Shown: positions 61,668 through 64,000 of the stretch, one piece after another
How the letters are laid out: each line of letters opens with the position of its first letter
Numbering within the stretch: position 1 is the stretch's first letter
Assembly: GCA_024742355.1 (NCBI GenBank)
Contig: JANSYM010000007.1
Location: 62,001-126,000, forward strand
Direction: 5' to 3'
Origin: Hyphomonadaceae bacterium
GTDB lineage: Bacteria; Pseudomonadota; Alphaproteobacteria; Caulobacterales; Hyphomonadaceae
DNA length: 64,000 nucleotides
Program-made: the position numbers and the translations under genes
The notes under the pieces: model-generated
What the model was told of the DNA's origin: nothing
The model's input: only the letters and a program-made list of their open reading frames with translations
Database searches by the model: none

Positions 61668-61754
61668 ACAAGTTTCTCTAGGCAAACAGACCTGAAGCTT
61701 TTCTGAACATAGATGCCCTGATCTGGACGAAAGTGTGACCGATCTGCGCGGCGC

Positions 61755-62795
61755 TTAGCCGTCTTCGCCGTCACGGCGTTCGCGTTGTAGCTGTTCCGGA
61801 TCCGCGAAACTGTCAATCAGGTTGAAGATGGCGGCAAAATCGTCGAGCAGTTCGCGCACGCGTTCCGGATTGTCCAGCGGCGTGAACAGGCTGCCCGGCT
61901 CGAACAGGTCGCCGCCTTCGAGCGCGATCAGCAGCTCCCCGTCCTGAAAGGCGCAGCGCAATTTGCTGCCGTGAAAGACTTTCTCGAGATTGATCAGGCG
62001 CTGCATCAGGTTCGGCGTCAGCAGGAAACGGGCCTCGACCTGGTCATTGGAATAGACCTGGAAGGCCTGCTCGAACACGTTCGATTCCAGCTTCACCTGC
62101 TCGAGGCCGCGGCCGCCACCAAATACATTGAACAGACCGGCATCGCGCAAGACCAGCGTGCGCCCCTGAAACGCTTTGTGAAACTGGAAGCGCAGGCATT
62201 GTCCCTTGAACACGGTAACCCAGCGGGTGCGCGTCCGTCCTCGGGAATCCCTGGTTCGTCGCCGTTCTTCCAGGTGCGCTTCGAAAAACTCAAACTCCAC
62301 GCCATTGCGGGCGCCGTCGAGGCGATCTTCGTAGCGCGCGCGATCCCAACTCGACAGCAGCCCGGCCTGCTGCAGATCGAGCACGCTATTTTGCGGGCCC
62401 GGCTCCGGATTGAACAACATATCGAAACGCGCCGCGACCGGATTGACGATCAGGGATTTCGCCCGCTTGCCAATCTGATTGAGCGGACCGCGACCAGCAC
62501 CGTGCACGGCAAATCCGATCACACCCGCCACGATTGCGAGCTGCGGTACCCGAAACACGAAGAACCCGAACAGTGCGCCGAGCAGGCCAACGCCGACACC
62601 AACCCAGGTCCAGCGGATCGCGGACCTGGCCGCAGCCTGTCGTTCGACCTCCTGTGCCTGCAAGGCAGGTTGGAGCTCATCCTGATAGATGCGCGGAAAG
62701 TCAGCAAAATCCTTGGGCAGGCCGCGCATGGCCTGAAGGATCAGAGGGTCTATGTCTGTCTCGTCCCAGGGGCCGTTAGATATCGGCGTAGACAT
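61755..62795 (-). CDS. DUF3137 family membrane protein
   Basis: The 346-residue protein has a soluble N-terminal part, a pair of transmembrane helices (about residues 62-80 and 84-102, [20 protein letters not shown] onward), then a large cytoplasmic DUF3137 domain with [30 protein letters not shown] and the conserved [20 protein letters not shown] near residue 250. The function is unknown. I used the ATG at 62793-62795. The start overlaps the end of ilvD by 20 bases, so its translation is probably coupled to ilvD. Confidence 0.85.
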   Translation of the reverse strand: MSTPISNGPWDETDIDPLILQAMRGLPKDFADFPRIYQDELQPALQAQEVERQAAARSAIRWTWVGVGVGLLGALFGFFVFRVPQLAIVAGVIGFAVHGAGRGPLNQIGKRAKSLIVNPVAARFDMLFNPEPGPQNSVLDLQQAGLLSSWDRARYEDRLDGARNGVEFEFFEAHLEERRRTRDSRGRTRTRWVTVFKGQCLRFQFHKAFQGRTLVLRDAGLFNVFGGGRGLEQVKLESNVFEQAFQVYSNDQVEARFLLTPNLMQRLINLEKVFHGSKLRCAFQDGELLIALEGGDLFEPGSLFTPLDNPERVRELLDDFAAIFNLIDSFADPEQLQRERRDGEDG

Positions 62796-64000
62796 GGCGT
62801 TCTCCGGCAAACCCTTCATGGGTTACCGCGCCAAGATGGGCCGGACCGACCAGTTTCGCAAATTTCGCCAGCGTACCATTGCCATACGCAGTCACGCGCG
62901 GTTTCCAATTGCGCTTGCGATCTTCAAGCTCTGCCGGGGTCAGGCGCACATCAATCGTGCCCTTCTCGGCATCGATGGTGATGATGTCGCCATCTTCCAA
63001 CAGTCCGATCGGACCGCCTTCCTGAGCCTCTGGCCCGACATGACCAATGCAGAACCCGCGCGTCGCGCCTGAGAAACGGCCATCCGTGATCAGGGCCACC
63101 TTGTCGCCCATGCCCTGCCCGTAAATGGCGGCCGTGGTCGACAGCATTTCGCGCATGCCGGGACCGCCTTTCGGGCCTTCATAGCGGATGATCAGCACGT
63201 CGCCTTCTTCATATTCGCGCTTGGAGACCGCTTCGAAACAAGCCTCCTCACCATCAAACACGCGGGCCTTTCCGGTGAACTGGAGCTTTTCGAGGCCAGC
63301 CACTTTCACGATCGCGCCATCCGGGGCGAGTGAGCCCCACAGGCCGACCACGCCGCCATTCTCGGTGATTGGCTTGCCGGCCGGGTAGATGACTTTCTGG
63401 GTTTCGTCGAAGGTGACGTCTTCAAGATAATCGCCCCAGGTCTTACCGGTCACGGTCAGGCAATCGGCATCGATGATCTTCTCATCCATCAGCGTCTTCA
63501 TCAGCATCGGCACGCCGCCCGCTTCACCGAAATCCTGGGCGACATAATTGCCGCCCGGCTTGAGGTCCGCGATATAAGGCGTGCGCTCGAACACTTCGGC
63601 GACATGGCGGAGCGTGAACTCCACCCCGCACTCATGCGCCATGGCTGGCAGGTGCAGCGCTGCATTGGTCGAGCCACCGGTCGCAGCGACGACGATCGCC
63701 GCATTCTCGAACGCCGCGCGGGTACAGATTTCGCGCGGACGCAAATTATTGGCGACGAGGTCCATGACCACGCGGCCGGACTCCCGCGCATAGCCGTCGC
63801 GGTCCGTCCACGGCGCCGGCAAGGCCGAGGAAAGCGGCAGAGCCAGGCCGATCGCCTCGCTGACGCAGGCCATCGTATTGGCGGTGAACTGCCCGCCACA
63901 GGCGCCGTCGCCTGGGCATGCCACTTTCTCGAGCGCGCGCAGCTTGTCATCGCTCATCTCGTTCGATCCGGCGGCATTTGCGCCCACGGCTTCGAACACG
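62776..64000 (-). CDS. ilvD: Dihydroxy-acid dehydratase, C-terminal two thirds (partial)
   Basis: IlvD dehydrates dihydroxy acids to the keto-acid precursors of valine, isoleucine and leucine. The visible 408 C-terminal residues include [20 protein letters not shown] with the iron-sulfur cysteine, [20 protein letters not shown], the [19 protein letters not shown] block, [15 protein letters not shown] and [20 protein letters not shown]. The N-terminal part is beyond the right edge, so there is no start codon in the window. The GGPGMRE and SGATRG strings fit IlvD rather than the Edd (phosphogluconate) branch. Confidence 0.93.
   Translation of the reverse strand, partial: VFEAVGANAAGSNEMSDDKLRALEKVACPGDGACGGQFTANTMACVSEAIGLALPLSSALPAPWTDRDGYARESGRVVMDLVANNLRPREICTRAAFENAAIVVAATGGSTNAALHLPAMAHECGVEFTLRHVAEVFERTPYIADLKPGGNYVAQDFGEAGGVPMLMKTLMDEKIIDADCLTVTGKTWGDYLEDVTFDETQKVIYPAGKPITENGGVVGLWGSLAPDGAIVKVAGLEKLQFTGKARVFDGEEACFEAVSKREYEEGDVLIIRYEGPKGGPGMREMLSTTAAIYGQGMGDKVALITDGRFSGATRGFCIGHVGPEAQEGGPIGLLEDGDIITIDAEKGTIDVRLTPAELEDRKRNWKPRVTAYGNGTLAKFAKLVGPAHLGAVTHEGFAGERHVYADI

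Noticed and set aside
1-64000. CRISPR arrays, insertion sequences, prophage genes
   Set aside because: No regularly spaced direct repeats, no transposase or integrase frames and no phage structural genes were seen; the only repeats are palindromic units.

Overview
The window is a gene-dense, GC-rich stretch of an alphaproteobacterial chromosome. The evidence is a C4-type 5-aminolevulinate synthase (hemA), a MucR/Ros-family regulator, a PutA with an adjacent Lrp-type regulator, the order nrdR-ribD-ribE-ribB-ribH-nusB-thiL-hppA, and two TonB-dependent receptors. The overall style suggests the Hyphomonadaceae/Maricaulaceae side of Caulobacterales; that placement is an inference from gene content and order, not from a marker phylogeny. 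I see no insertion sequence, prophage or CRISPR array. The only repeats are small palindromic (REP/BIME-like) elements.

Layout. At 1-521 is the start of a GH16-type glycoside hydrolase that runs off the left edge. From 648 to 9500 there is a long minus-strand block: proton pyrophosphatase, thiL, nusB, a GIY-YIG nuclease between inverted REP hairpins, ribH, ribB, ribE, a reductase-only ribD, nrdR and glyA. Between 9711 and 20841 lie a MucR regulator, hemA, a class II aldolase, nadK, an Hpt-like protein, secF-secD-yajC, an HD-domain protein divergent from a TetR/acyltransferase pair, an unknown secreted protein and a Pcm-like methyltransferase. tRNA-Cys and tRNA-Asn follow, with a small ORF/terminator locus between them.

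From 21397 to 33892 are carbon-use genes: putR/putA (proline), glpK/glpD/glpR (glycerol) and alpha-galactosidase/galT/galK (galactosides). From 34018 to 45640 is a cobalamin block: cobT, cobS, cobC, cobO, then a cobalamin riboswitch leading into btuB-btuF-btuC-btuD-cobQ-cbiB-cobD, with a convergent cobU. Together these import corrinoids and carry out the late steps: adenosylation, side-chain amidation, aminopropanol arm and nucleotide loop. No corrin-ring genes are present in the window.

From 45662 to 64000 are mmsA, a large TonB receptor, tRNA-Thr, metG and a run of small genes (DUF1761, DUF1287, DUF3137, an ArsR/AHSA1 pair, xthA, a nitroreductase, exported lipoproteins), ending in the C-terminal part of ilvD at the right edge.

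The most unusual structure is the GIY-YIG nuclease gene framed by two identical inverted 26-nt hairpin repeats inside the riboflavin/nus operon. More copies of the same repeat are arranged as paired hairpins after two other genes. This resembles the REP/RAYT arrangement but with a different nuclease. The riboflavin genes are also odd: RibD lacks its deaminase domain, and the GTP cyclohydrolase II half of RibB lacks its zinc cysteines.
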